NCBI GenBank assembly: GCA_050287965.1
Contig: JBNKCX010000005.1
Location: 1 to 64,000 of the forward strand
Length of the DNA stretch: 64,000 bases
Origin: CBFDBF01 sp050287965
Lineage (GTDB): Bacteria > Pseudomonadota > Gammaproteobacteria > Chromatiales > Chromatiaceae
Direction: 5' to 3'
In this document: positions 42,096-50,915 of the stretch, piece after piece
Layout of the letters: each line of letters starts with the position of its first letter
How positions within the stretch are numbered: the stretch's first letter is position 1
Made by a program: the position numbers and the translations under genes
The notes under the pieces: model-generated
Told to the model about the DNA's origin: nothing
Databases searched by the model: none
The model's input: only the letters and a program-made list of their open reading frames with translations

Positions 42096-42183
42096 CAAAC
42101 GCGGAGAACGCAAAGGCGCAGAGTCGCAAAGTTTTTTATTGTTAACTCTCTGCGCCTCCGTGTCTTTGCGTACTTTGCGTTTC
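42096..42183. repeat. Palindromic 'CGCAAAG' element, copy 2
   Basis: Left arm 42096-42133 (AACGCAAAGGCGCAGAG, TCGCAAAGTTT) and right arm 42143-42183 (CTCTGCGCCTCCGTGTCTTTGCG, ACTTTGCGTTT) are separated by only 9 AT-rich bp, so it can form a near-continuous hairpin of about 38 bp. It lies in the divergent metG/apbC gap, upstream of both genes. Confidence 0.85.
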
Positions 42184-42261
42184 TATCTGTTAGGTTGGGC
42201 CGTAGAGCGGGGTGCGGGAAGCCCCGGTAGTAGCAAAGGGACGAATGACTGACCATTTTGG

Positions 42262-42291
42262 TTGGGAAACAGGGGATGGCTGGGGTAGAAT
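42262..42291 (+). promoter_or_regulatory. Candidate promoter of apbC
   Basis: TTGGGA (42262-42267), an 18-bp spacer and TAGAAT (42286-42291). The leader then contains an 8-bp stem (42321-42328 with 42335-42342) just before the AGGAG ribosome site of apbC. Confidence 0.5.
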
Positions 42292-42361
42292 GCGCGTCCG
42301 GTTTTTTCAACGATTTTAAGGGGGCCGGTAAAGGCCGGTCCCATTTGCAGGAGTAAAGAAT

Positions 42362-43453
42362 ATGGCACAGCTGACACAAGAGGCGATCGAGGAAGCGATC
42401 AAGGGCTACACGGAACCCCACCTGAAGCAAGACCTGGTCAAGTCGAAGATGATCAAGGAGATCGCTATCGATGGTGATAAGGTGAAGGTACAGATCGAGC
42501 TCGGCTTTCCCGCCAAGGGCTTCCAGGACGAACTCGCCGCCGCTGTCCGGGAAAGGGTCGAGGCCGTTGCCGGTGTCGCATCCGCCGAAGTCACCGTGGG
42601 CTGGAAAGTGGTCGCCCATTCGGTACAGAAATCCCTCACCCCCATAGACAACGTCAAAAACATTATCGCCGTCGCCTCCGGTAAGGGCGGTGTGGGCAAA
42701 TCCACCACGGCGGTGAACCTGGCCCTGGCCCTGGCGGCCGAGGGTGCCAAGGTGGGTGTGCTGGATGCCGACATCTACGGTCCTTCCCAGCCGCGTATGC
42801 TGGGTGTAACCGGTCAACCAGAATCCAAGGACGGCAAGACCCTGGAGCCGATGCAGAACCACGGTCTGCAGGCCATGTCCATCGGCTTTCTTATCGACGA
42901 AGAGACCCCCATGATCTGGCGCGGTCCCATGGTCACCCAGGCCCTGGAACAGCTCCTGAACGACACCAACTGGGAAGATCTGGATTACCTGGTGATCGAC
43001 CTTCCGCCGGGTACCGGTGATACCCAACTGACCCTGGCCCAGAAGGTGCCGGTGTCCGGTGCGGTCATCGTCACCACACCCCAGGACATCGCCCTGCTGG
43101 ATGCGCGCAAGGGCTTCAAGATGTTCGAGAAGGTGGAAGTGCCGGTACTGGGGATCGTGGAGAACATGAGCACGCACATCTGTTCCAAGTGCGGGCATGA
43201 GGAGCACATCTTCGGCGAAGGCGGCGGCTCCCGCATGGCTGAGCAGTACGGGGTCGACTTCCTCGGTGCCCTGCCCCTGGATATCCGTATCCGTGAGGAG
43301 ACCGACGGCGGTGAGCCCACGGTGGTTGCCGAACCGGAGTCGCGCATCTCCCAGATCTACCGCGAGATCGCGCGCAAAACGGCGGCCAAGCTTTCGTTGC
43401 AGGCCAAGAGCTATGCGGCCAAGTTCCCGAACATCGTTATTCAGAACAACTGA
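42362..43453 (+). CDS. apbC: Iron-sulfur cluster carrier ApbC (Mrp, NBP35-type ATPase)
   Basis: 363 aa. Residues 1-95 form the MIP18/DUF59 domain; the deviant P-loop SGKGGVGKSTTAVNLA is near 105, followed by DADIYGPSQPRMLG, MIWRGPM and VIDLPPGTGDTQLTLAQ. The cluster-bridging CXXC is in HICSKCGHEEHIFGEGG. It binds and transfers [4Fe-4S] clusters as a dimer. It is divergent from metG, with a strong terminator 20 bp downstream. Confidence 0.97.
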   Translation: MAQLTQEAIEEAIKGYTEPHLKQDLVKSKMIKEIAIDGDKVKVQIELGFPAKGFQDELAAAVRERVEAVAGVASAEVTVGWKVVAHSVQKSLTPIDNVKNIIAVASGKGGVGKSTTAVNLALALAAEGAKVGVLDADIYGPSQPRMLGVTGQPESKDGKTLEPMQNHGLQAMSIGFLIDEETPMIWRGPMVTQALEQLLNDTNWEDLDYLVIDLPPGTGDTQLTLAQKVPVSGAVIVTTPQDIALLDARKGFKMFEKVEVPVLGIVENMSTHICSKCGHEEHIFGEGGGSRMAEQYGVDFLGALPLDIRIREETDGGEPTVVAEPESRISQIYREIARKTAAKLSLQAKSYAAKFPNIVIQNN

Positions 43454-43474
43454 TTCGGAGTACGGTATCTGACC

Positions 43475-43505
43475 AAGCCGGGCGTGGAAACGCCCGGCTT
43501 TTTTT
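43475..43505 (+). terminator. Intrinsic terminator after apbC
   Basis: A perfect 10-bp stem (43475-43484 with 43491-43500) with a TGGAAA loop runs into seven T (43499-43505). It lies 22 bp after the apbC stop. Confidence 0.93.
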
Positions 43506-43593
43506 GTCCAGGGACGGACTTATGCCGCGAAGCACAGGGATGTGCTGTTTACGGGCCTTCCGCGGACCGATACATTTACAGGTATCGAGTAGA

Positions 43594-43689
43594 AAACGCA
43601 GAGTTCGCGGAGACGCAGAGGCGCGGAGTTTTTAATAATCCCTTAAGGAGAAGTCTTTGCGCCTTGGCGCCTTTGTGTTCTCCGCGTTA
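43594..43689. repeat. Palindromic 'CGCAAAG' element, copy 3
   Basis: Left arm 43594-43632 (AACGCAGAGTTCGCGGAGACGC, GGCGCGGAG) and right arm 43653-43689 (CTTTGCGCCTTGGCGCC, TTCTCCGCGTTAA) lie around a 20-bp AT-rich centre. It fills much of the 368-bp gap between apbC and the deaminase gene. The arms are more diverged than in the other copies. Confidence 0.78.
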
Positions 43690-43821
43690 AATATTCAGGC
43701 TCTGAGCCAAGGCTTCACCGTTTCGATTGCCCCGGCCCCTTTTTCGGGGAGCGACAATCCCTGGAAAGGGATGTCGGCTTCCGGGTATGCTTCAGCATTC
43801 GATCAGATTCCGGAATATAGA

Positions 43822-44346
43822 ATGATGAGTATGAAATGGGATACCCGTTTCCTGGGCCTGGCCGCCCACATCTCCGCGTGGAGCAAGGATCCTTCCTCCC
43901 AGGTGGGGGCGGTCATCAGCGACGGCAATCGCATTATTTCGCTGGGCTATAACGGTTTTGCCGCCGGCGTGGTGGATGCCACGGAGCGTCTTACCGATCG
44001 GGATGTGAAACTGAATCTCACCATCCACGCAGAAGAGAACGCCATGATCTTCGCCAAGCGTGATCTCAGCGGATGTACCGTCTTTGTCACCCACCCTCCC
44101 TGTCCCCGATGTGCCTCCAAGTTGATCCAGGAAGAGATAAAGCGGGTGGTCTATATAACGCCCAGCGAGGATTTTCTATCCCGTTGGGCGGATGACCTGC
44201 GGCTCTCTCTGGAGATGTACGGTGAAGCCGGGGTGGAGGTGACGGAATATCCCTTGGATCAGATCAGCGTGGAGAATGCGCAGATCACGGTGGCACCCGG
44301 AGGTTTCTTCAAGAAGGTGTTCAGCCGTATCCTGAGTCTGTTGTAG
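43822..44346 (+). CDS. Deoxycytidylate (dCMP) deaminase family protein
   Basis: 174 aa from the first of two adjacent ATGs at 43822; the longer frame would run back into a palindromic repeat. The zinc-dependent deaminase core has DPSSQVGAVISDGNRIISLGYNG, the catalytic IHAEENAM (zinc His and proton-shuttling Glu) and the PPCPRCASKLIQ zinc Cys pair. It probably converts dCMP to dUMP for dTMP synthesis. In several relatives dcd (dCTP deaminase) follows apbC; here a dCMP-type enzyme occupies that place. The C-terminal 25 residues (GGFFKKVFSRILSLL) are amphipathic and unusual for the family. Confidence 0.85.
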   Translation: MMSMKWDTRFLGLAAHISAWSKDPSSQVGAVISDGNRIISLGYNGFAAGVVDATERLTDRDVKLNLTIHAEENAMIFAKRDLSGCTVFVTHPPCPRCASKLIQEEIKRVVYITPSEDFLSRWADDLRLSLEMYGEAGVEVTEYPLDQISVENAQITVAPGGFFKKVFSRILSLL

Positions 44347-44350
44347 CGCC

Positions 44351-45109
44351 CTAGCGCTGCATGGCGGTATCGGGTTGCAACCAGTTCACCGTAACCAGCT
44401 CCATCACAAAGAGATTTCCCCGTTCCAGCTTTTCCACCTTGACCGGCAGGAAATGCAGTTGAGGGGCGAGCCAGAGAGTGGATTTAGAGGGACGGTCCCC
44501 CTTGGAGCGGGCTATTTTTAGGGTATCGAACTTTTTCTTTTCGATTTCGATGGTTTCCGTTCCCTGCGGACGGAAATGGTAGGTCTTCAGTCGTTCATCA
44601 TCCGCCACCTGGAAGGTTACCGCGTTTCGGGCGCTGCTCATCGCCACCATTAAGGCAAGCTGCTTGCTGAATTTGTCCTGGGTGCCTTGCGGAATATCCA
44701 CGGACCAGACGGCATTGGTGGTGCGGTCGGTAACCCGGCCGGTCTCCCAGTCGAAGACCAGGTTCTCCTGTTGCGGTTTCTTCGACTGCTCCCGTTTGTA
44801 CAGATAGGAGGAAGGGATTACACGGTCGCCGCGTATGAGACCTTCGCTGATTTCCGTGATCTCGTCGCTCTTGAGCACCGCGAGCAGTCCCAGCGGAACG
44901 GAGTGCTGGCGGTAGCGGTAGTTACCGTCCGCGGACAGCTCCAGGGATACCTCCACCTTGCCTGCCGGGATACCGCCCACGCTGATGCGGTACTCCGCCC
45001 GGAAGGGTGAAATGCCGGCGTCCGGGGCGAGGGCGGCGGAAACCGCCTGGCCGGCGGACAGTAACAGGCCGGCAAGGATGAGCGGCAGAATCCGGAAGCG
45101 GAGGCTCAT
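44351..45109 (-). CDS. DUF3108 family periplasmic protein
   Basis: 252 aa with a signal peptide (LPLILAGLLLSAGQAVSA). Conserved segments FRAEYRISVGGIPAGKVEVSLEL, PSSYLYKREQSKKPQQENLVFDW, YHFRPQGTETIEIEKKKFDTLKI and TLWLAPQLHFLPVKVEKLE define DUF3108, whose role is unknown but may be envelope-related. Its ATG overlaps the purN stop by four bases (ATGA), so it is translated as part of purM-purN-DUF3108. Confidence 0.88.
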   Translation of the reverse strand: MSLRFRILPLILAGLLLSAGQAVSAALAPDAGISPFRAEYRISVGGIPAGKVEVSLELSADGNYRYRQHSVPLGLLAVLKSDEITEISEGLIRGDRVIPSSYLYKREQSKKPQQENLVFDWETGRVTDRTTNAVWSVDIPQGTQDKFSKQLALMVAMSSARNAVTFQVADDERLKTYHFRPQGTETIEIEKKKFDTLKIARSKGDRPSKSTLWLAPQLHFLPVKVEKLERGNLFVMELVTVNWLQPDTAMQR

Positions 45110-45774
45110 GCTGGAGGTGCTTCTCCATAGTTCATGGTGACCGGGGCCTCAAGGGGCTTGCCGTCCTTCAGCACCCGTGATCCGGCCATACGCAGCCGCC
45201 CCTCCGCGAACCAGCGGATGGCGGTGGGGTAGATGATATGTTCCTGGGTCAATACCCGGGCTGCAAGGGAGCCGGGATCATCACCCGGCTCCACCGGTAC
45301 CCTTACCTGTATGATCAAGGGGCCTCCATCCAGTTCCTCAGTAACGAAATGGACACTTGCGCCGTGCAGTTGTTCCCCGTCCGCAAGGACCCGCTCATGG
45401 GTATGGAGGCCCCGGTATTTGGGTAACAGGGACGGGTGGATGTTGAACATGCGGCCGTGAAACCGCTCCACCAGCGCCGGCGTGAGGATGCGCATGAAAC
45501 CGGCCAGGATCACCAGACCGGGCTGGAACTCTTCGATGAGATCTCCCAGGACCTGATCGTACTGTTCCCGCTCCGGGAAGGCCTTGTTTTCCAGTATCCG
45601 CGTCTCGATACCCGCCTTACGGGCCCGCTCCAGCCCGAAGGCATCGGGCTTGTTGCTGATGACGGCGCGGATCTCCACCGGCAGTCCGGCCTCGGCGCCG
45701 TCGATTATGGCCTGGAGGTTACTACCGCTGCCGGAGATTAGTACCACCAGGGGGAGTTTCCGTTGTTCCTGCAT
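45106..45774 (-). CDS. purN: Phosphoribosylglycinamide formyltransferase 1
   Basis: 222 aa. It transfers a formyl group from 10-formyl-THF to GAR in purine synthesis. Signatures are LVVLISGSGSNLQAIIDG, LILEN/FPEREQYDQVLG, VILAGFMRILTPALVERFHGRMFNIHPSLLPKYRGLHTHERVL (catalytic Asn and His) and GASVHFVTEELDGGPLI (catalytic Asp). It starts 5 bp after purM and overlaps the DUF3108 gene. Confidence 0.97.
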   Translation of the reverse strand: MQEQRKLPLVVLISGSGSNLQAIIDGAEAGLPVEIRAVISNKPDAFGLERARKAGIETRILENKAFPEREQYDQVLGDLIEEFQPGLVILAGFMRILTPALVERFHGRMFNIHPSLLPKYRGLHTHERVLADGEQLHGASVHFVTEELDGGPLIIQVRVPVEPGDDPGSLAARVLTQEHIIYPTAIRWFAEGRLRMAGSRVLKDGKPLEAPVTMNYGEAPPA

Positions 45775-45779
45775 GGGCC

Positions 45780-46841
45780 TTACCCGTTCTCCAGAACCAC
45801 GGTCGGAGGACCGTCCGACGTTTCGATCCGTCCCAGTCGCCAGGCCCTTTCACCCGCTGCGGTAAGCAGTGTCAAGGCCCGTTCCGCATCCTCTTCCGGC
45901 ACGCAGACCACCATGCCGACGCCGCAGTTGAAGGTCCGCAACATCTCCGCCTCTACCACATTGCCCTCCCGTTGCAGCCATTGAAAAATCGCCGGCAACT
46001 CCCAGGAAGTCACATCAATGACCGCCCGGGTGTTGTCCGGGAGTACCCGGGGCAGGTTCTCCGGCAGGCCGCCGCCGGTGATATGGGCCAGGGCGTGGAT
46101 CTCCACCTGTTCCTGCAGCGCCAACAGCGGTTTGACATAGATACGGGTGGGGGCGAGCAGTGCATCGCCAAGGGTTTGTCCGTCCAGTTCCTCGCTCAGG
46201 TCGGCAGCACGCACCTCGATGATCTTGCGGATCAGTGAATAGCCGTTGGAGTGGGGTCCCGAGGAGGCGAGGCCGATCAGGACATCTCCCACCCTGACCC
46301 GCTCCGGTGAGATAATCCTGCTCTTCTCCACAATGCCGACGCAGAAACCGGCCAGATCGTACTCCTCTGCGGCGTACATGCCGGGCATTTCCGCCGTTTC
46401 GCCGCCGGTAAGGGCGGCACCGGCCTGTTCGCAACCCTTGGCGATCCCGGTTACCACGGCGGTGGCCACCTCCACGTCCAGCCGGCCGGTGGCGTAGTAA
46501 TCAAGGAAAAACAGGGGTTCGGCGCCGGTGACGATGATGTCGTTGGCGCACATGGCCACCAGGTCGATGCCGATGGTGTCGTGGCGTTTCAGCGCCAGAG
46601 CCAGTTTGAGCTTGGTGCCCACGCCGTCCGTCCCGGACACCAGTACCGGTTCGCGGAAACGGTCGAGAGGGAGCTCGAACAGGGCGCCGAAGCCGCCGAG
46701 TCCGGTCATGACGCCGGGTCGGAAGGTGCGTTTGACGATGGGTTTGATGCGGTCCACCAGGGCGTTCCCAGCATCGATGTCCACACCGGCAGCGCGGTAG
46801 CTGAGGCTGGTTGCGTTGTTGTCGTTCTGATTTTTCTCCAC
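45780..46841 (-). CDS. purM: Phosphoribosylformylglycinamidine cyclo-ligase (AIR synthetase)
   Basis: 353 aa, GTG start with AGGAG upstream. ATP-dependent ring closure of FGAM to AIR. Family motifs are SYRAAGVDIDAGNALVDRIKP, VSGTDGVGTKLKLA, GIDLVAMCANDIIVTGAEPLFFLDY, ALTGGETAEMPGMY and HSNGYSLIRKI. It is first in a purM-purN-DUF3108 operon, divergent from the DUF2066 gene. Confidence 0.98.
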   Translation of the reverse strand: MEKNQNDNNATSLSYRAAGVDIDAGNALVDRIKPIVKRTFRPGVMTGLGGFGALFELPLDRFREPVLVSGTDGVGTKLKLALALKRHDTIGIDLVAMCANDIIVTGAEPLFFLDYYATGRLDVEVATAVVTGIAKGCEQAGAALTGGETAEMPGMYAAEEYDLAGFCVGIVEKSRIISPERVRVGDVLIGLASSGPHSNGYSLIRKIIEVRAADLSEELDGQTLGDALLAPTRIYVKPLLALQEQVEIHALAHITGGGLPENLPRVLPDNTRAVIDVTSWELPAIFQWLQREGNVVEAEMLRTFNCGVGMVVCVPEEDAERALTLLTAAGERAWRLGRIETSDGPPTVVLENG

Positions 46842-46976
46842 GGGGTGCTCCTGGCTGGAGGAAAGGATTCAAGAGACGGAATTCTATCAATCCTGTCCCG
46901 TGGAGAAAATCGCTCTTAGACAGGTCGTATAGGGCACGCTAGAATTTCACGCCAATGTCCTGTCCGGATTTTCATA

Positions 46977-48140
46977 ATGCCAGTCCAATATGACCTGTCG
47001 CTGATCTTACGCTATTTCGCCGTTACCGGTCGGGTGTTGTTGCTGTCGGCGGCTCTCCTGTTCTGTGGCCCCATAGAGGCGGCGGAGGTCAAAGGCCTTT
47101 ATACGGCCGAGGTTCCGGTAGAGGGGCAACAGGTGGAGCAGCGCAATGCCGCGATCCAGGATGCCTTGCGGAAGGTGTTGGTGAAGGTGACCGGCAACCG
47201 AAGCATCGTCAAAAGAGAGGCGCTGCAGCCGACGATCCTGAAGGCGGCGGAGTTTGTTCAGAAGTATCGGTATCGGCTGGCCCCGGAAATCGGTTCTTCC
47301 GCCCCCGGCGACGCCCCCCGGCGACTGTTGGAGGTGCAGTTCGAAGAGCAGGCGGTGAGCCGCCTGCTGGAGCAGGAGGGGCTGCCCACCTGGGGGGCTA
47401 ATCGTCCTTTGATCCTGGTCTGGCTCGGTATTGAGAAAGGGGGGGAGCGTGTCCATTTGACCCCCGGCCTTGACCGGGAGGTGGAGGCGGCGGCTTTGGG
47501 GGTCGGACGCGATCGCGGACTACTCATGATACTGCCGTTGATGGATCTGGAGGACCGCAGTCGGCTGCAGGTAAGTGATCTCTGGGGAGGATTTACCTCG
47601 ACCATCCGCGACGCTTCCCGGCGTTACCAGCCGGATCTGATTGTTTTCGGGCGATTAAGTCATGTATCGGATCGGCTCAGGCGGGCGCACTGGACGCTGC
47701 TGAAGGAGGACGGGTCGTCCAACTGGCAGAGTGAGGGGACCTCGAGCGCCGGCGCTACGGAAGCAGGACTGCAGGAGGTGGCGGATCGCCTGGCGGCCCA
47801 GTCCGCGCCGATCAGGGATTTAACGGACGTTGTAGAGCTGAGGATGCGTGTCGGGGGTATCCGGTTCCTGGGGGATTATGAGCGCGTACAGGGGTATCTT
47901 CAGGGGCTGAACTCGGTGGAACAGGCCGATCTTCTGTTCGCTGAACCGCAGGCGGTCATCTTCGAACTAGAGGTGCGCGGCGGCAGGAGCGTTCTGGAAC
48001 GGGAGATCTCTCTTGGCGGAATGCTGCAGAGGGAAATCGGAGGTGAATCCGGTACTGCCGATGACGGCAACGGTGAATCCTCCGGCCCGGGTCCGACTTT
48101 CGGCGATGAGGGGGTGCTTTATTATCAGTTGCAACCGTGA
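46977..48140 (+). CDS. DUF2066 family protein
   Basis: 387 aa with an N-terminal signal or anchor (VLLLSAALLFCGPIEAAEV). VPVEGQQVEQRNAAIQDALRKVLVKVTGNRSI and YRYRLAPEIGSSAPG ... LLEVQFEEQAVSRLLEQEGLPTWGANRPLILVWL are characteristic of the family. The function is unknown, and it is presumed periplasmic. The C-terminal 30 residues are Gly/Ser/Asp-rich and probably disordered. Position between purM and a CDP-alcohol phosphatidyltransferase/hda group is conserved in gammaproteobacteria. Confidence 0.88.
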   Translation: MPVQYDLSLILRYFAVTGRVLLLSAALLFCGPIEAAEVKGLYTAEVPVEGQQVEQRNAAIQDALRKVLVKVTGNRSIVKREALQPTILKAAEFVQKYRYRLAPEIGSSAPGDAPRRLLEVQFEEQAVSRLLEQEGLPTWGANRPLILVWLGIEKGGERVHLTPGLDREVEAAALGVGRDRGLLMILPLMDLEDRSRLQVSDLWGGFTSTIRDASRRYQPDLIVFGRLSHVSDRLRRAHWTLLKEDGSSNWQSEGTSSAGATEAGLQEVADRLAAQSAPIRDLTDVVELRMRVGGIRFLGDYERVQGYLQGLNSVEQADLLFAEPQAVIFELEVRGGRSVLEREISLGGMLQREIGGESGTADDGNGESSGPGPTFGDEGVLYYQLQP

Positions 48141-48176
48141 TTTCCAATCGGCGGCCTGCCGCAAAGGGTTTAGGTG

Positions 48177-48731
48177 ATGAAGGCCAGGGATATACCAAAC
48201 CTGATCAGCATCCTGAGGATCATCCTCACGGTGCCCACGGTATGGATGCTGTTGCTGCAGCGTTTCGATGTCGCCTTGATCCTGTTCGCCGTTTCCGGCT
48301 TTTCCGACGGGCTGGACGGGTTTCTGGCAAAACGTTTCGGCTGGCAGAGCACCCTCGGCGGACTGCTTGATCCCCTTGCGGATAAGGTTCTACTGGTTTT
48401 CACCGTGCTTTCGCTGGGCTGGCTCGGTTTGATCCCCTGGTGGCTGGTTCTGGCCGTTATCCTCCGCGATCTGGTTATTGTGATCGGAGCTACCGTCTAT
48501 CATTTTCGAATTCAACACCTGGAAGCCGCGCCAAGCAGGATCAGCAAGATCAATACCGTGGTTCAGATCGTGCTGGTGATTGCGGTGGTGTTCGACAAGG
48601 GACTGGTGGTATTACCCGCGGAGTTTATCCCTGGCCTGATCTGGATAACCCTGACCACCACCTGTCTCAGCGGGATTGATTATGTCTGGGTCTGGAGTCA
48701 GCGCGCGGCTACGGATAGACAGCCGAAATAA
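48177..48731 (+). CDS. CDP-alcohol phosphatidyltransferase family membrane protein (PgsA-like)
   Basis: 184 aa from the ATG at 48177; an adjacent GTG at 48174 is equally possible. The CDP-OH-P motif is complete, DGLDGFLAKRF followed by GGLLDPLADK, with Lys in the usual Ala-Arg position. Four to five helices are seen. The start ARDIPNLISILRIILTVPTVW resembles PgsA (phosphatidylglycerophosphate synthase) or a cardiolipin-synthase-type enzyme. This gene beside hda is usually annotated as a second PgsA-like protein. Substrate uncertain. It follows DUF2066 after 36 bp, in the same direction. Confidence 0.85.
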   Translation: MKARDIPNLISILRIILTVPTVWMLLLQRFDVALILFAVSGFSDGLDGFLAKRFGWQSTLGGLLDPLADKVLLVFTVLSLGWLGLIPWWLVLAVILRDLVIVIGATVYHFRIQHLEAAPSRISKINTVVQIVLVIAVVFDKGLVVLPAEFIPGLIWITLTTTCLSGIDYVWVWSQRAATDRQPK

Positions 48732-48783
48732 CTGTTCCTCAGGACGACCCGACTCTTCCGGCGAGCGTCTGGTTGGCAGAACC

Positions 48784-49485
48784 TTATCCCGGGTTTTGTT
48801 GCAGCAGTATTTTTACGAACGGCACGGTGAGTTTGCGCTGAGCGGCGAGGGACTCGCGGTCCAATATTTCCAAGAATGCCAACAGCGACCCCATATCCCG
48901 GGCGCAGTGCTTGAGAATATACTCGGCCGTTTCCTCCGGCAGCGTCATACCTCGTCGCTCGGCAGTATCCACCAACGCCTTCAGTTTTTGCTCATCGTTT
49001 AAAACCTTTAGCCGGTAGCTGACCCCGGAGGAGAGCCGGGAGATCAGGTCGGGCAGCTGCAGCGGCAGGGTTGTAGGGCTGCGATCCGCCGTCACCAGGA
49101 GCAGGGTGCTTCTTTCCCGCGCCCGGTTGAAGAGATGGAACACGGCCTCTTCCCAAACCGGTTGACCGGCGATCTCCTGGATATCGTCAAGACAGACCAG
49201 GTCCATAGCGTCCAGATCCGCGAGCATCTCGGGGGCGAGTTGAGATGCCAGGGTAAGGGGCATGTATGCGGCGGAACGGGACAGTTCGTCCATTTGTCTG
49301 CAGGCTCCCTGCAGCAGGTGGGTCTTGCCGGCGTATGTCGGACCCCAGAGGAAGAGAAACGGCTCTCCCTCTCCCGTCAACGAGCGGGCGATGTCGGCAA
49401 CGGCCTGCTCGTTGTCGCCGGGAAGAAAGTTCTCGAGGCTTGCTCTGTTGCTCAGGCTTAGGTTAAGAGGAAACTGTCTGGTCAT
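48784..49485 (-). CDS. hda: DnaA regulatory inactivator Hda
   Basis: 233 aa AAA+ protein homologous to the DnaA ATPase domain; bound to the DNA clamp, it stimulates hydrolysis of DnaA-ATP after initiation. The N-terminal MTRQFPLNL fits the clamp-binding consensus QxxLxL. Walker A is GPTYAGKTHLL (residues 48-58), the Walker B-like strand is DLVCLDDIQEIAG, and the arginine-finger region is ISRLSSGVSYRL. It is convergent with the CDP-alcohol transferase gene and divergent from yihY with a 74-bp gap. Confidence 0.95.
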   Translation of the reverse strand: MTRQFPLNLSLSNRASLENFLPGDNEQAVADIARSLTGEGEPFLFLWGPTYAGKTHLLQGACRQMDELSRSAAYMPLTLASQLAPEMLADLDAMDLVCLDDIQEIAGQPVWEEAVFHLFNRARERSTLLLVTADRSPTTLPLQLPDLISRLSSGVSYRLKVLNDEQKLKALVDTAERRGMTLPEETAEYILKHCARDMGSLLAFLEILDRESLAAQRKLTVPFVKILLQQNPG

Positions 49486-49559
49486 CTTTTGGGTCGAATC
49501 GGGGTAATACCGCTATAGAGGGGCTATTATATGTCATAGGGGTCGGGTGACGTGACTCC

Positions 49560-50915
49560 ATGGTTGATTGCGGACAAAAGAGTAAACAGAAGATGATGGG
49601 AATGGAGGGATTGCAGCAACTGATACGTCGCATCGGCAGATTTAACCGGCTGCTGGTGGAGCGTTTCGTTGAGGATCAGGGGCTGCCCAATGCCGCTTCC
49701 CTGACCTATACGACACTGTTGTCGCTGGTTCCGTTGATGACGGTTTCCCTCGCGCTTTTTTCCGCATTCCCCATCTCCGATCATGTGGCGGAAATGGTAC
49801 AGGATTTTGTGTTCAAGAACTTCGTCCCCGCCTCGGGAGAGATCCTTCAGGAACATTTCCAGACATTCAGTCAGAAGGCCTCTCATCTCACGGGCACCGG
49901 TTTTGCGTTCCTGGTTGTTGTGGCCTTGTTGATGATGGCCAACATCGACCAGGCGTTAAACACCATCTGGCGGGTGCAGCGCAAGCGGAGTGCGTTGTCG
50001 AAGTTTGTCGTTTACTGGTCAATCCTTTCTCTGAGTCCCATGTTGATCGGCGTCAGTATGGTGGTCACTTCCTATCTGGTGTCGATACCGATCTTTTCCG
50101 GGGCGGCGGAAACCATCGGTATTAAGGAACGTCTGTTGGGTATTGCGCCGGTACTGGCATCGGTGGTTGCCTTTACTCTGCTTTACGCGGTGGTGCCCAA
50201 TCGTCGTGTCCCCTTTCGGCATGCACTGGCGGGTGGGGTTTTCGCGGCGGTTCTGTTTGAACTGGCGAAACGGGGCTTCGCTTTCTACCTGACTCATTTC
50301 CCATCCTATGAGGCGATCTACGGTGCCCTCGCGGCAATCCCCATTTTCCTGATCTGGCTCTACCTCTCCTGGGCGGTGACCCTGCTTGGGGCGGAGTTTT
50401 CCTGTTGTATCGGTATCTTCCGTGAAGAGATCCTGGTGGAAAAGGGCAGCGAGGGGAATGACCTGGTTCTGGCTTATCGGCTTCTGCGTCGGTTATGGCA
50501 GGCGCAGCAGAGCGGGGAGACCTTGTCCATCAAGATGATTTCCGTCTATCTGGGACATATTTCCGAGGAGCATATGGAATCCCTGCTGCTGGAACTGGAG
50601 CAGGCCCATCTGGTACTGCATACGGAGGATCGGAACTGGGCTCTCGCCAGGGATCTCGCGGAGGTTCGGCTTCTGGATCTTTACCGTGTCCGTCCCTTTC
50701 AGCTGCCTGAGCCCGGCTCCCTCGGGGACTCGGATAATCCCGCGGATAAACTACTGGAGCAGATTATGTCGCGGGTTGAAAACAGTCTGAACGAAACCTT
50801 GGGGACCCCGCTCAGTACCCTGTACAGCGGAGGTCCGGCACTGCTCCAGGTAGCGGAAACCGTTCCCGGCTCCGTTAAGGAAGCTGGGCGGGGTTATCCG
50901 TCATCCTCCCCGTAA
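49560..50915 (+). CDS. YihY/UPF0761 family inner-membrane protein
   Basis: 451 aa. The N-terminal 300 residues have six hydrophobic segments and the family motifs ASLTYTTLLSLVPLMTVSLALF, NIDQALNTIWRVQRKR, LYAVVPNRRVPFRHALAGGVFAAVLFELAKRGFAFYL and AIYGALAAIPIFLIWLYLSW. The family was once thought to be RNase BN, an assignment since withdrawn. A C-terminal extension (about 310-451), with a winged-helix-like DLVLAYRLLRRLWQAQQSGETLSIKM, is common in the longer members. The gene overlaps the convergent PilZ-like gene by 22 bp. Confidence 0.88.
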   Translation: MVDCGQKSKQKMMGMEGLQQLIRRIGRFNRLLVERFVEDQGLPNAASLTYTTLLSLVPLMTVSLALFSAFPISDHVAEMVQDFVFKNFVPASGEILQEHFQTFSQKASHLTGTGFAFLVVVALLMMANIDQALNTIWRVQRKRSALSKFVVYWSILSLSPMLIGVSMVVTSYLVSIPIFSGAAETIGIKERLLGIAPVLASVVAFTLLYAVVPNRRVPFRHALAGGVFAAVLFELAKRGFAFYLTHFPSYEAIYGALAAIPIFLIWLYLSWAVTLLGAEFSCCIGIFREEILVEKGSEGNDLVLAYRLLRRLWQAQQSGETLSIKMISVYLGHISEEHMESLLLELEQAHLVLHTEDRNWALARDLAEVRLLDLYRVRPFQLPEPGSLGDSDNPADKLLEQIMSRVENSLNETLGTPLSTLYSGGPALLQVAETVPGSVKEAGRGYPSSSP